A stretch of DNA of 64,000 bases from Plumapathes pennacea (lineage: Eukaryota > Cnidaria > Anthozoa > Antipatharia > Myriopathidae), in the NCBI GenBank assembly GCA_964036295.1, contig OZ038466.1:16774001-16838000 (forward strand), written 5' to 3'. A program made the position numbers and the translations under genes. Positions 51,426 to 62,247 of this stretch are shown one piece after another (position 1 is the first letter of the stretch; every line of letters starts with the position of its first letter). The notes under the pieces were generated by a model, which was not told the origin of the DNA, ran no database searches, and saw only the letters and a program-made list of their open reading frames with translations.

Positions 51426-53869
51426 AAGAAGCCCAGTTGACACTGAAGAATGCGTGTCCATATTCATTGTTGTGACATGTTGTGAGCCTAAGGGCGTCGT
51501 AATGGAGTCGAGTTTCTCTTTTGTACTCACTCAAAATGAGTAGGTAACGATTTAGAGGCAGTACTTTAGATTGCATGCACTGATCATATACAAAAGCAGT
51601 TTACTCATCCATCCTGGTCAGCGTCTGTTGGCTTACATAGTTACATACGTTACATAATCAAATATATACCTTTAGTTTCACGAACATCATGAAGTTTGTA
51701 AAAAGCTAAAACACGCGGGACTGTATACGAAGTCGGTACATTAGCTCTTGTATGCATTACGTCTCAAACGAAGCAAAAATTGCAATAAACAAAGCGAATA
51801 ACTATTTCTTGAGTGTAGTTCTTGTTTATGTTTGCACATATTTTTTTGTGTTTTGGGGTACAAAAGTACGTAAACAAGTTCGTACGTGAGCGGACTACGA
51901 TTAGCGGTATTCCATTCCACAGCCCTTTCAGCGATGTGTGTAGATATAATTCCCTGTGGAACACCCTAATTGGTTTAACCTTTTTCAGGTGATACGCTTT
52001 TCGTATATTATGAGGCACTATTATCTTAAAGATAAATTCAGCTCCATGTAGTCTCAAGTTCTGTGATAACTAGTGTTCTTTAAACGCTACACAAAATGAA
52101 AGATTGATTTTTGTGGAAAACGCTTTGTTGACTTCTGCTGTTTATTAAACAAAAGGACCATGCTTTATATTGGCACCGGACAATGTGTTACATTTGACTG
52201 GCAAATCACAGTGAAAACAGAGACAACAAAGAAGTTCTTTTAGAGTGAAAACGGGACAGGAACATCTGTTATTAGGGGTCATTACTTACATTCAAATGCA
52301 GTTATTGTAATGCTGACAAAAACATTTCTGTTGGACAGCAAGAATCCTTTAAATGTCAGATCTATAAATACCTTTCCTTTTGCATACGTTTTTCGGGTTT
52401 TCAATTCAAGGTATGTAAATAACGCGTTGACAGCAGCACAGTTTCAAAATCCTACACATTCAACATTCATCTAGTAAATAATTGACTATAGTAGAATATT
52501 TCTTTTTGAAAGTATAACATTGCCGCCGGTTTGAGTAACCGAGAAGACTTTACGTAACTGACTCATCAAGAGGCCAAATATTCAGTAGAAATTACCACAA
52601 CCCGTAGTCTGTATCATTGTAGTTGTCATCCTTCGTCCCGAGTGAATTTATTCTGTATTTCTAATAAAATGTAGCATGTTACCAATTCGTTGTGCTGCAA
52701 ATTGTCAATCTTTTAATACCCTAAATAAGCTAACTTGAGCTTTGACAAATCGAGTTCCCATACACTTAAAAATAGAAATTCACGCAGGTAGACTGCAATA
52801 GTAAAACTTTCGATTGATGCCTGGAATACTTTGTGTCTCCCGAAAGAAGCTTACTGTGTATATGATTGATCTTATCGGCGCCACAGAGTCCATGTAATCT
52901 AATGAACGGAAGGCAGCTATGCATTGATTTCATAACAACTATTTCAATTTTATGTCAACAAACATTTGGTCGTCTTTATTTCGTTACAAATGGATTTGGT
53001 AGAAATACTGTTTTCGATTGATTGGCGGACGTGACTGAGTGCGATTGCTTTAGTTTTGCGTTTGCTGTGCCAATCAGAAGCAACAGAGACTTTCTCACAC
53101 CTGCGAACTGGTCTCTTTTTTAGAGTAAGATGAGTTGTAAATTATTACTTTTAAGTCGCTTTTGATTAGAGGAATGTGTTAGCAGTGACATTCTTTGTGA
53201 TTGGTGCTGTATTTGTTTTGTTTTGGTTATTTTCGAATGAGTCAATCTGAAACCGCTCGTCAGTTTCTTTAAGAGCCGGTTTCCGTGACTATTTTTCAAG
53301 TGATCAAGTGAAGCTTAAAAGACACAATGCAATGGCTACGTCATTTTAGGGATACGCCTTCGAAGGCAGATATACTCTAGGTACAGCCAAACTGCCGTTT
53401 GGTCTAATCCTAATTACATTACGTTAAGACAAATTGCACTCCAGTAATGCTGTTTCCTTTCTTTGAAGATACTATTGTTACAAACATTGTCCACGCAATG
53501 TTCTGTGATTGTATTGTTTCGCTTTGCGTGCTGTGAGTGAGGTCACGAGAACTGGGATGGCTCGGCAGAGTTTAAAAGCGGTTGTTTTGCCTTCTATCTG
53601 TATTAGTCATTCTTGACCGTTTGGTGGAAACAAATATACAGGAAAAGAAGCGAAATAGAAGAACAAGAGCCTACAAAGAAGGAGTGGAAAAGCGAACGAG
53701 AAGAAGCCGGAAAAGAAAAGAAGTAGAAACCAGAAGAACAAGAAAGAGAAGAACAAAACGAAGGAGAAGCCGAGAAGAAGGAGAAATAAAGAAGGCTAAC
53801 ACATTTTACAAGGAGTCTTTAGTTAGTTCAGGACTGCTGAACACAGAACAGGAACGTTTACTCACAGAG
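51426..53869. other. Gap between copy C and truncated copy G
   Basis: No supported gene. A minus-strand frame near 51764-52057 (LWNGIPLIVVRSR) faintly resembles the end of a LINE reverse transcriptase but is too weak to call. The stretch 53640-53800 is strongly purine-rich (AGAAGAA-type) and yields a highly basic artefactual translation. Confidence 0.45.
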
Positions 53870-54079
53870 ATGGATTCTCATAGGAATACAGATAGTAATG
53901 AAAACATCCTTGGAGGAGATAGTGCAGTTACACAGAAAAACTACAGATCAATCTTTGATATAACAAGATTATCTCTTCCAGTGGACAAAGGTACAGCCGT
54001 GATTGTACACGCAGACTCTCCACGGAGAGTAACAAGTTCACACGAAACATTCACAGACTCAAGTAAGGTCGCCTTTTAA
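53870..54079 (+). pseudogene. N-terminal fragment of a Tctex1 paralogue (copy G)
   Basis: From the ATG at 53870 (MDSHRNTDSN) a 69-codon frame contains NYRSIFDITRLSLPVDKG and AVIVHADSPRRVTSS, which line up with the SLF...HADFP leader of copies C and D. The Tctex1 domain that should follow is missing: the frame stops at 54077-54079. A good splice-donor match (TCAA|GTAAGG, at 54062/54063) lies near the break, so this could be a first exon. However, I find no Tctex1 domain in the next 1.3 kb, which instead holds foldback elements. A truncated gene is the likelier reading. The purine-rich frame upstream of the ATG is probably not coding. Confidence 0.5.
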
Positions 54080-54430
54080 TAGTATTTAGTGTCGTGCTGT
54101 TGTTGAGTTCGACAAAAACACAATACAAGTCTATTTGAAAATGTAAAGATATATTTATATTAACACAAATAAGTCTAGAAAAAGACGATGAGTCTCCAAT
54201 AGCCTCGTTTCTAAGATGGTCTTTTCCATCCCGCTGTATCCGGTCGGTTCGTGTTATCATTTTTGTCACGAGAAAACTGGTAGACTGGCAGTGCGCCATA
54301 CTAATAAACAAGAGTTATCCCTTTTCATCAGGTCATTGTTTTTGTTTCTGGTTGCGCTATCGTGTCTTACGTGATAGTTTCGATACTCGAGTCCGTTCGT
54401 GACATCGAGTCTGCGCACAGCGCTTATAAA

Positions 54431-54608
54431 CAATAAACTACTTTTGGCGAGGAAATATGCACGGATAATTGTCCGAGGATATTATCTGTTCCGAGAAGCG
54501 GACAGTTGCCCGAGAGCGAAGCTCGAGGGCAACTGTGAGCTTCGAGGAACAGATAATGTCCAAGGACAATTATCCGTGCATATTTCCGAAGCCAAAAGTA
54601 GTTTATTG
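54431..54608. repeat. Foldback element, arms about 85 bp
   Basis: Outer ends CAATAAACTACTTTTGGC and GCCAAAAGTAGTTTATTG are perfect inverted repeats, and the complementarity continues inward through GCACGGATAATTGTCC and AGATAAT to a centre near GAGCGAAGCTC. It may have ended the coding part of copy G (inference). Confidence 0.9.
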
Positions 54609-54816
54609 TCTTTATTATCCTTCAAATATTTCCTCTCGCAGCGCAAATAACGGCGCGAAAACTGTGAAGCTTTTTAGTGCTTTCTGGAACTGTATTTTCG
54701 ACCAGTAAATTGATGTCCTCCTCAGTAGTCGTCTTGTAATGATTTTTGTGACTAAATAAATAGAACAGTGTTCGGATATTGTCAATAAACAGCGTTAGTT
54801 CGCCAGGCGGGGGTTA

Positions 54817-54848
54817 TTCGCTGATAACGTCCGCTCACGAGCGGACGT
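54817..54848. repeat. Short palindrome
   Basis: GATAACGTCCGCT and AGCGGACGTTAT pair around CACG. It is probably the remnant of a foldback or a chance palindrome. Confidence 0.6.
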
Positions 54849-55386
54849 TATTCGGTCACGTGTCACGATTCTACCAATCACGCGCGGGGGGAAATATTTG
54901 ATGGGTCATAAAAACAGTTATTTGACAGTAGATAATTAACTACGTGTTTTTTTTAATCAAACGTTGCGTTCCGTGCCAGTATTGTGTACTTTGACAAGCG
55001 GACCGTCACTCTTTTTTGTTTTTCTCAAGCGCGTGTTTCCGCTCATAAAAGCGGACACGACACACGTAACAAAGCCAAGTCCTTTTAGCAAGCTTTGTTG
55101 CAGTTGTTTACCATTCAGTAATCACAAACAAAGCTCCGTGAATCACAGGACTATTATTACAGTTTCTGAATCCGTGCAATTATCTCATATTGCGTGAGCG
55201 TGGCGTCAATATCTTCGAGCTCACGACAACACTCAAAGCGAGAAGCGAACTGATCTAAACGAGAACTAAATTTGATGAAAATTAAGCAGATTAAGTATCA
55301 GTAGAGGTCAGATTTAGCTGAACGATACTTGATACACTTGAAACGAAGGCAAAATATCGGGCAACATCGAGCAACTGTAAACAACG

Positions 55387-56022
55387 ATGGTGGATCTAGT
55401 GGATGATGCTCCGACTATGAAAGCCCGATCAAAGCCACTCATGAGAAGAAGGTCCTCGTTATTTGAATTCGACAGGCCTTTGCCCACAAGAACATGCGAT
55501 CCTGGAGTCTCATTTATGACACATGCTGACTTCCCCGTCAAACTCGGAGCCCGAATTAATCTGGCTCCCGTGGAATCGCCGAGTAGGCCAAAGCAACAAC
55601 CCCAACCGGGTGACTTCAACATTCAGCAAATCACCGCGATCATCCGAGAAACCCTGGAAAACGGGCTCTCCGAGAAAAAGTACTGCCCCAAAGACTGCAG
55701 TCTTCTTACTCGGGAATTGGTGAACACGTTGAAAGAGAAGGTTTGCGACCTTTGCCTTCCTGGGTATAAGCTCATTTGTACCTGCCATGTAACGAAACGT
55801 GCCTCTCCCGCGCCAGTCATCGAGAGCGGGTGCGCATGGGATGAGACTGCCACTTCCATCAATCGGGACAAGTTTGCCGAGTACGTTTACAGAAACGGTG
55901 ACCTCCTCGCTGTTGGGACAGTCTTCGGAGTGCACGGCGGCAAGACAGTTGCGCAAAAATTTAGGAAAACCTCGAAGATCAGAGTGAAAGATATCGCCTA
56001 TTCTCCGATACCCGAAGGCTAA
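55387..56022 (+). CDS. Tctex1-domain dynein light chain, GCAWDET class (copy D)
   Basis: A single exon of 211 residues from the ATG at 55387. The leader has LMRRRSSLFEFDRP and SFMTHADFPVKLG, closely parallel to copy C. The Tctex1 domain (about 78-188) includes GYKLICTCHVTKRASP, ESGCAWDETATSINRDKF and NGDLLAVGTVFGVH. A basic 20-residue tail (KFRKTSKIRVKD) follows. Copies C and D share CTCH(I/V)T(R/K)RA and GCAWDET, which the other copies lack, so they are sister genes. A GAA-rich run starts about 35 bp after the stop. AATAAA at 56791-56796 is the next poly(A)-like signal but may belong to a retrotransposon tail. The function is not known. Confidence 0.87.
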   Translation: MVDLVDDAPTMKARSKPLMRRRSSLFEFDRPLPTRTCDPGVSFMTHADFPVKLGARINLAPVESPSRPKQQPQPGDFNIQQITAIIRETLENGLSEKKYCPKDCSLLTRELVNTLKEKVCDLCLPGYKLICTCHVTKRASPAPVIESGCAWDETATSINRDKFAEYVYRNGDLLAVGTVFGVHGGKTVAQKFRKTSKIRVKDIAYSPIPEG

Positions 56023-57460
56023 TAGTGAAATATCCTAGCCCCACGACGCCTAAAAAGAGAAAAGAAGAAGAAGAAGAAGAAGACGAGTCTTGGCAAGTGC
56101 GACTTAACTGGGCAGCTTAGCTTTCCAAGTCGTACCGAGTTTATAGACTGGCTCTGGTACGTAATTGGGTGTTTAATTGTTTTTGCGCAATGTTTATTAT
56201 CTGTAGGTCGATGTAGTACGCAGAGAAGTAAATGAAGTCGACACGGAGTAATTCCGAAACTACAACAACGAACTTGATGAAGCAATTAGATTTTAAAACG
56301 GAGCCGTCCATGGGCGAAAAACCATCACATCTCCGGCGAATACTTATATACAACAAGTTAATTTTGCTTAGTGATGCACTATTATGTGTCAAGTAAAGTC
56401 AACGCGTTGTTTATTTAAACGGCGTGAGCTTCGTAATTGAGTAAGGGGGTTCTCAGAAAGCCCGTTCCGGGGGAATTTAGACATCATGCAGGCTAATTGC
56501 GAACTGAGCGTGAACAGTCGATCGATTTAACTGTTCGTTTCTTGTTTTTACTGTGTTGGCGCGTATGATCTGCATGGTAATGACCGTTAATGATCTCAAT
56601 GCGGAGGGCCCTTAAATTTAGCGAACTGTTCAGCCGTCCAATATATACACTGTAAAGTGCAATATTAGACTACGGAGAATGTGGATCATGATCAACAGCA
56701 ACAATATCTTCTTGGTTCCGCATCCTTTATTGCTGCTATATATATCAGTTGTACAGGGCTCGGCCTTGAGCCTGAATGAGCCACCCTGTCAATAAAAATA
56801 AAGTATTGACTCTAATCAACTATAAACGAAGTGACTGGGCGAGTCCTAAAGACTTGACTCTCAGTTTTGGCTTTAACTTTGTAAAAGTTATGTGGATTAC
56901 ATGGGCTCATTACTGTAAAAAGTGCAATTCTCTTAGTCAGTCGTGCAAATAATAATCTTAAAGTTCACCCATTAAATTAAAATAAGCTACAGTTTACCAA
57001 GAGCAGTATATATACCATTTTGTAAACATACATTGACGAGTTACTTAGGTCAGTTGTAGCAGCTACTTTTAAGTCAAATAGCTACTCGATTTCACTTCAA
57101 TGTTTGCAGAACAGTAAAGTATCCATTAAGTTCCATGGTGCGGCCAACATTATATTGTAGGACTCCGGTAGAAAACTGACCTACATAGCTATGTAATTCA
57201 GAATGGCGAAAACCACTGAAATAAAATATATTTAACGAGGACTGAATAGATTAGTTATTGGGTTGTTGACTGGCAGAATTATATCAAGAGTTTCCGAGTG
57301 GAGAAATAATAGCATATTTTCTGTTGCTTTGTCTCCATGGGATGTCAGTTAAATGGTCCTTCTTAGGTATTTTTGGCCTTTATCTTTGTTATGTGAACTC
57401 TGACAATGCCAAAAAGATTAACATGTTCTCAACAAAGTTAAATGTCTCTGTTAGAGTCCC

Positions 57461-57690
57461 GGGGGGGGGGAGGGGGGGGAGGAGTACTCCCATATATAAG
57501 TCATATAGGTATGTGCCGCCAAATAAGGGTAATATTTCTAGTACTAGTTTGAAAAAGGGATCGATTTTGAGCCGTTGGTCTGAAATAGGGTAGAAAATTT
57601 TGAAATTTGGTCTGAAATGGGATCGAAAATCGCAAATGTTGGTCTGAAATAGGGTAAGGGTTTTCAGTCCCGGGCGGCACACTAACACCC
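57461..57690. repeat. Dispersed repeat 'GGGG..AGTACTCCCATATAT..AATAGGGTA'
   Basis: A G run, AGTACTCCCATATAT, TATAGGTATGTGCCGCC and several GGTCTGAAATAGGGTA motifs are shared in order with 62248-62450, marking the same repeat family. Confidence 0.7.
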
Positions 57691-58093
57691 CCCAGGCATA
57701 TACTCAAGTTTGTTTTTCACAGCCCAGAGTTGTTGAAACGTTCTATAGGCCAGAGATGAAGCTAGTCATGATGTTGCTAATGATAGTCATATTCAGTTAT
57801 AGTTTAGTTAACTGATGACTTTGCTGAGCAATAGTTTTGTGGCTGCCGGTCTCTAAGCTTTAATTTGTCAACATATGAAGTGATGTGTAGTCAACGAGTT
57901 TGAACCCTTCTAATCCAAGGGGATTTTATCTTGACAGACCGAAGCAAAACTGAACCGTTCAATATGACACTCCATGACAAGTATGCAATAAACGATCGCT
58001 CTTTCATTGGATAAAACCGGATGCCCTGCCTTTGTCTACTGAGAGCACAAAGTAGAAGTGACAGTTTCTTTGAAAGTAGAAACCGATAGTCCA

Positions 58094-58100
58094 TATAAAT
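58094..58100 (+). promoter_or_regulatory. Candidate TATA box of Tctex1 copy E
   Basis: TATAAAT lies 174 bp before the copy E ATG at 58274, leaving room for a 5' UTR of about 145 bp. Single-motif evidence only. Confidence 0.3.
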
Positions 58101-58273
58101 GAGATCAGAACTCATCCGTGTAGGTGAAGCCGGTCAGTCGAGCCGGTCAGACTCTGTTGGGCTTCGACTTTCGTTGCCGTTTAACACGTTAGACAAAACC
58201 ACGGCCGTCGTCACTTTGGAGGGCTAGCTTCTTCTAAACACAGTTGAAGTGGAACACGGAAGTTAGTAGCGCT

Positions 58274-58819
58274 ATGTTAACACCAGGCGAAGCTGTTTCT
58301 AGAAGCCGCAGAAGTTCGCTGGCTGTTGAAACCAGCGGCTCTCAACGACGATTTTCGCTGGCTTTTCCAGAGTCGCGCCTCTTTCCAGCGTTGTCCACAG
58401 CCCGCAGGAAATCCTGCCAGAGTACTCGTTCTATAACCGACCAACCGCCGAAGCCACCAAAATTCGCTAATACCTACAAACTTAAACCTGACGAGGAAAA
58501 GCGCTTCCAATGCAAGGCCGTGGAAGATGTCATGCACGAAGTTCTAGAAAGCCAGCTAAGTGGAGTGACCTACAGCGCGGACAAATGCAAGTACCTGACC
58601 ACCTCGGTAGCTGATGAAGTCAAAGATAAAATCAAGCAGCTAAAGTTCGATCGGTTTAAAATAGTTTGCGTCGTTCACATTGGCCAACAGGAAGGACAGT
58701 GTATGCGAATCGCGAGCAGGTGTTTGTGGGACACTGCACAAGACCGAATGGCGACCTGTTATTTTTCTGGAGACACTCTTTTTGCGTGTGCTACTGTGTT
58801 TGGTATCTACCAAGAGTGA
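58274..58819 (+). CDS. Tctex1-domain dynein light chain, DYNLT5-like (copy E)
   Basis: A single exon of 181 residues starts at the ATG at 58274 (MLTPGEAVSRSRRSSLAVE). The leader has two Arg-Ser clusters (RSRRSSLA and SQRRFSLAFPE). The domain (about 70-181) begins with YKLKPDEEKRFQCKAVEDVM, the usual 'Y.l.P..kf' entry of DYNLT5-type proteins, then FKIVCVVHIGQQEGQCMRIA, SRCLWDTAQDRMAT and ATVFGIYQE at the C-terminus. Every block of the family is present and ends at the normal place. AATAAA at 58985-58990 follows the stop by 166 bp, consistent with a compact, expressed gene. It converges tail-to-tail with copy F, 1.2 kb away. Dynein or ciliary adaptor role is inferred. Confidence 0.9.
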   Translation: MLTPGEAVSRSRRSSLAVETSGSQRRFSLAFPESRLFPALSTARRKSCQSTRSITDQPPKPPKFANTYKLKPDEEKRFQCKAVEDVMHEVLESQLSGVTYSADKCKYLTTSVADEVKDKIKQLKFDRFKIVCVVHIGQQEGQCMRIASRCLWDTAQDRMATCYFSGDTLFACATVFGIYQE

Positions 58820-60064
58820 AAGGAACACAAGGAAGCAATCTCAGCAGTTTTAGTGCAATGTGCCTGATATTTTAGTGGTCGGCCGTTTGTTAGAAGTAGG
58901 TGGCGTGGAAGTTAAATCTGTGTGTCTCAGTGGCGTGACAGTTTCGAGTCGCACACTATCTGACAATTAGTTTTTGTGAGCTTTAATAAAAACTTACGTG
59001 CGTTTAAACACGATTCAGGATTTTTTTTCGGACCGCGCGCGTGGATGACTGGTAAACAGCAGCTTTTATAATTCGTGTAATAAGCCATGTTGTCAAGTAG
59101 GAATTGAACCAACAAGTGTGCGCAGTTTTTGACAAAGGTTCTCAAACCTTAGACAGGTAGCATATGTGTTGTGCGGACTTTATTGACTCCGACTGTAATG
59201 TTTACTGTGAAGTCCATCACGATGTCCTGTCATTTACACATCTGACAGCTTTAAAAGCCATAAGTTTTTCTTTAACACAAAATACGAGCCAGTCGGAATA
59301 TCCAAAAAAAGGACAATGTATCTGCCATTATTTTATCCCCCCCCAGAAGTTTATAACAAATCGAAACAAATTTTGTCGTTTCCAAGGCAACCTTGTCATA
59401 ACCCGAACAGTTTATTGCATCTTCAAACCTTTTCTGCATAATTGACTTCAAAATCAGCCAGTAGATCATAAAAACCAGATTGACTCGTTGATAAATAACA
59501 ATCTTTTAGTGCTCAGATGTAAAAAGCTCTGGAATTTTGATAAGCATATGCAATCAGAAAACGCTCGTTAATGCACCCAGTAATATTTACGCAAGCTTAC
59601 AAACTAAATTTGTAGTGTTTGCGTTGGCTTTCACGGTCTCCCAAAGTCAATACCTATGAATAATAAATTTGGCGGTTGATTGAAGTGCTTGGCCTATAAT
59701 CAAAAAGCTGTTGATCTGAAAGGGGCCTCGAGATATAATCACTTAGTTCGTCAAACATATTCACAAGTCATTAGTTACTGCAATATAGTGCTTCACTCAA
59801 CGAAGGGCACTTCATAAATAACGCGAAACACCGTACTAATTGATGCAAGAAGAATGATACAAACTGCATGGTTGCGTCTCTAGGGCTGTGTAAATATTCG
59901 CACACTGGCCGCAGTGACTTGCATATATTCTCACTAAATAATGAACAGCCAAAGCTCCAAGTGCAACCCCTGAACCTTGAGAACTAAATATCGGATATCG
60001 TGACTTTTCGTATAAATGCTCACATTCGGATTCGGCTCGGCCAAAACTGCATTCATCGCTGTGT
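58820..60064. other. Convergent gap between copies E and F
   Basis: It contains the copy E 3' UTR with AATAAA at 58985-58990. The ORFs at 59164 and 59272 are unsupported. No repeats recognised. Confidence 0.5.
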
Positions 60065-60637
60065 TCAATTGACGGTAAATACCGTACATACTGCGAACAA
60101 TGAGTTATTTCTAAAGCTAGCAGTTGCGAAGTTGTCTACCTCTGGGTCCCATAAACACTGCGTGGTAATCTCGATGCCCTGGTCACGAATCTCACCAATG
60201 TACACAACAGCGACAACCTTTGCGTCGGGGGGCGTGATGTCCTTGACTTTCTTTTCCACCGCTTGGCTGATTCGAGAACATTGTTCCACACATTTCTCGC
60301 TCTCGTAGTTACAATCACCAATTTGACTGACTAGCTCATCGCTGATGATCTCGCGTATTGCTTCTTGAGATTCCAACTCATCAGCGAAATCAGTCACGTC
60401 AGCGACGTCGTATTGTCGGCCGGCAGGCGCTTTAGGAAGCGAGCAATTGGCCTCTCCCGACGGCGCATCGTCGTCGTTCTCTCCGTGCCATGTTTGCGAG
60501 CGCTGCCGAATATTTGCGATTCCAGAAGCCAAGGAGTTAATGCTAGTCGTTCGCAACCTTTCCCTCTTCTGCTTGCGAAGAAATGGCTCCAGGGAATTCA
60601 GAGTGATTGATCGCTTTCTGCTTGGCTTTGTCGTCAT
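60065..60637 (-). CDS. Tctex1-domain dynein light chain (copy F)
   Basis: A single minus-strand exon of 190 residues starts at the ATG at 60637 (MTTKPSRKRSITLNSLEPF). The leader is Arg/Ser-rich (SRKRSITL, KRERLRTTSINSLA) and then acidic. The Tctex1 domain (about 85-190) has DAKVVAVVYIGEIRDQGIEI, TTQCLWDPEVDNFAT and NNSLFAVCTVFTV with the terminal residue Asn, close to the normal end. Its domain entry differs from the other copies (VADVTDFADELESQEAIREI), making it the most divergent of the A/B/E/F class. No introns. It faces copy E. The family role is motor-cargo linkage; the specific partner is unknown. Confidence 0.87.
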   Translation of the reverse strand: MTTKPSRKRSITLNSLEPFLRKQKRERLRTTSINSLASGIANIRQRSQTWHGENDDDAPSGEANCSLPKAPAGRQYDVADVTDFADELESQEAIREIISDELVSQIGDCNYESEKCVEQCSRISQAVEKKVKDITPPDAKVVAVVYIGEIRDQGIEITTQCLWDPEVDNFATASFRNNSLFAVCTVFTVN

Positions 60638-61267
60638 TGCCTCAGCCTATAGAAACCACTGCAAGAAATCAGTGCGTGAAGTCGACTGCCAGGCCTATCA
60701 AAAGTGCTTTGCAGCGGATTCCGTTGCGGTTGGGTGACAGGCGTGTATTCCTGCACACAAAATAATTCGATCTTTCTGTCTTTTTCGGGGACGCTGACTT
60801 AATAGGCTAGTCGGCAAAGTAAGTGATGAGGATGAACTATAGTTTTAATTAAATGTGCCCAGTTAACAAAGGTTTAGGCAGCAAAGTGGTAAACGTAGCA
60901 TTTGAGAGAGAATAGATTAATTGAGACAAGTGAATAGTTTCAATAAAAACGGATTAGACTAAATAAACTGGCCTTTGGTCACATGTTAGTTCTATGAAGT
61001 TTGTTGACTTGGAAAACAGCGCTAACTTTGCTTCGCCCAACATTCTAAGACAAGACAGGCTTTATAAAACATACCGTCAAACTCTCAAGAGGCAATTTAT
61101 GACGCGACAGACACCCTTGTTTGCAGACAGATATCCTGAGTGATTGATTCGCGCTTGTATCCTGTGCCCTGTGGCGTTATGAATGTATATTTAGTATCAT
61201 CTGTCGACGATGGTGGCGAGTAGTTTACGGAAGAATTGAACATTAGTTTGTAGACGAATAGGCAATA

Positions 61268-61300
61268 AAGAAGAAGAAGAAGAAGAAGAAGAAAAAAAAA
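61268..61300 (+). repeat. (GAA)n / A-rich tract
   Basis: About eight AAG units followed by an A run, preceded by AATAAAG. This may mark the tail of an old retroposed insertion. Confidence 0.7.
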
Positions 61301-61790
61301 AAGAACCCACTTCTGGCTGTGTGATTAATTCCTGTCTCTCAGAAAGCTGGCATATCCGGGTGAAATGGGATATGCGTCACTGAAGGCATTGAAATGGCAG
61401 GTAATAATATTGCTTGTATTAAATTGTGCCTCATTTGGCTGCATAAACAAAGCGGGAGGGTCGGCGCAGACCTCAACATAGTAACCTGGATTAAGAAAAA
61501 CAAACACACTCCTAAAAGGACAAGGTGCAAAAAGAATACTTCATTCAATCCTGGTGTAAGCTTACTTACGGTATGTGATTCATATAAAGAAATGCAGCCC
61601 AGTGAGTATTCCAGAAAATACAAAATAGTTCAATTTTCGGACACGACATATGAGTTTGCGCCTCAGGACAGAAAAGGTTTCAGTCTGCACTAAAAATAAA
61701 TTTACCCAGTTCAACAACAGCGTTACACTGTTAGTAGAATGGACTCGATGAAATGATTTCCTTGACAATTCAGGAATGTTAGTTTTACCT

Positions 61791-61887
61791 TAGCCTACGT
61801 AGCACTAAGCGTTTCCGTAGGTTCCTGAGCGCATACAAGGACTTTTTCGACTTCAGAAACCTACGGAAACGCTTGCGACGCAGGCTA
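61791..61887. repeat. Foldback MITE, TIR TAGCCTaCGT, 9-bp TSD (one mismatch)
   Basis: TAGCCTACGTAGC...AAGCGTTTCCGTAGGTT pairs with AACCTACGGAAACGCTTGCGACGCAGGCTA. Flanks GTTTTACCT and CTTTTACCT differ at one base. It belongs with 63647-63867. Confidence 0.75.
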
Positions 61888-62247
61888 CTTTTACCTTGAG
61901 TAAAGTCTGTCTTTAGGCCTTTAAAGCATAGCTTGTCGCATCAGCAGGATCTTGCGAAATGCACCACACGGAAAGAAAGTGCAAAATTTTGAAATAATGT
62001 ATAACTCCACGACAACCGTGGCCTATAAAGCTGCCGAAATTGACTGTTCGTACCCTAAATCTTGATTAAGGAAACCGTAAGAATAAATCGTGATTTAGAA
62101 GAGGTGGCATTCGTGCTCTCTTGAATGTATCAAACATGACAGCTAACTTCCTAATCCGATTAGATAAAATGAAATAGAACACGTTCTGAAAGGGCAGCAT
62201 CTGGACTTTGGAGTTGTAAAAACTATGGCCTTTGCAAACCCGGTCCC

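Larger units (their letters stand above)
54080..55386. other. Gap between copies G and D
   Basis: No gene supported. It holds the large foldback at 54431-54608 and a short GATAACGTCCGCT palindrome at 54817-54848. The rest is sequence without recognised features; the last 200 bp should contain the copy D promoter. Confidence 0.5.
56023..58273. other. Gap between copies D and E
   Basis: No gene supported. It has a GAA-rich tract just after copy D, a possible retrotransposon tail near 56750-56815 (GGGCTCGGCCTTGAGCC, AATAAAAATAAAGTATTGA) and a G-rich dispersed repeat at 57461-57690. TATAAAT at 58094-58100 is a candidate TATA box for copy E. Confidence 0.5.

Noticed and set aside
50832..51530. 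232-codon minus-strand ORF
   Set aside because: It lies antisense to Tctex1 copy C, has no family motif, and its length follows from the codon composition of the real gene.
51764..52057. Minus-strand frame with LWNGIPLIVVRSR resembling the end of a LINE reverse transcriptase
   Set aside because: Only one short block fits, there is no adjacent reverse-transcriptase motif and no tail repeat, so the evidence is too thin to call.
53582..53869. Highly basic frame upstream of copy G (RRTRKRRTKRRRSREEGE)
   Set aside because: The sequence is a simple AGAAGAA purine tract with no ATG, and the other copies have no such extension.
55510..55956. 148-codon minus-strand ORF
   Set aside because: Antisense shadow of Tctex1 copy D.
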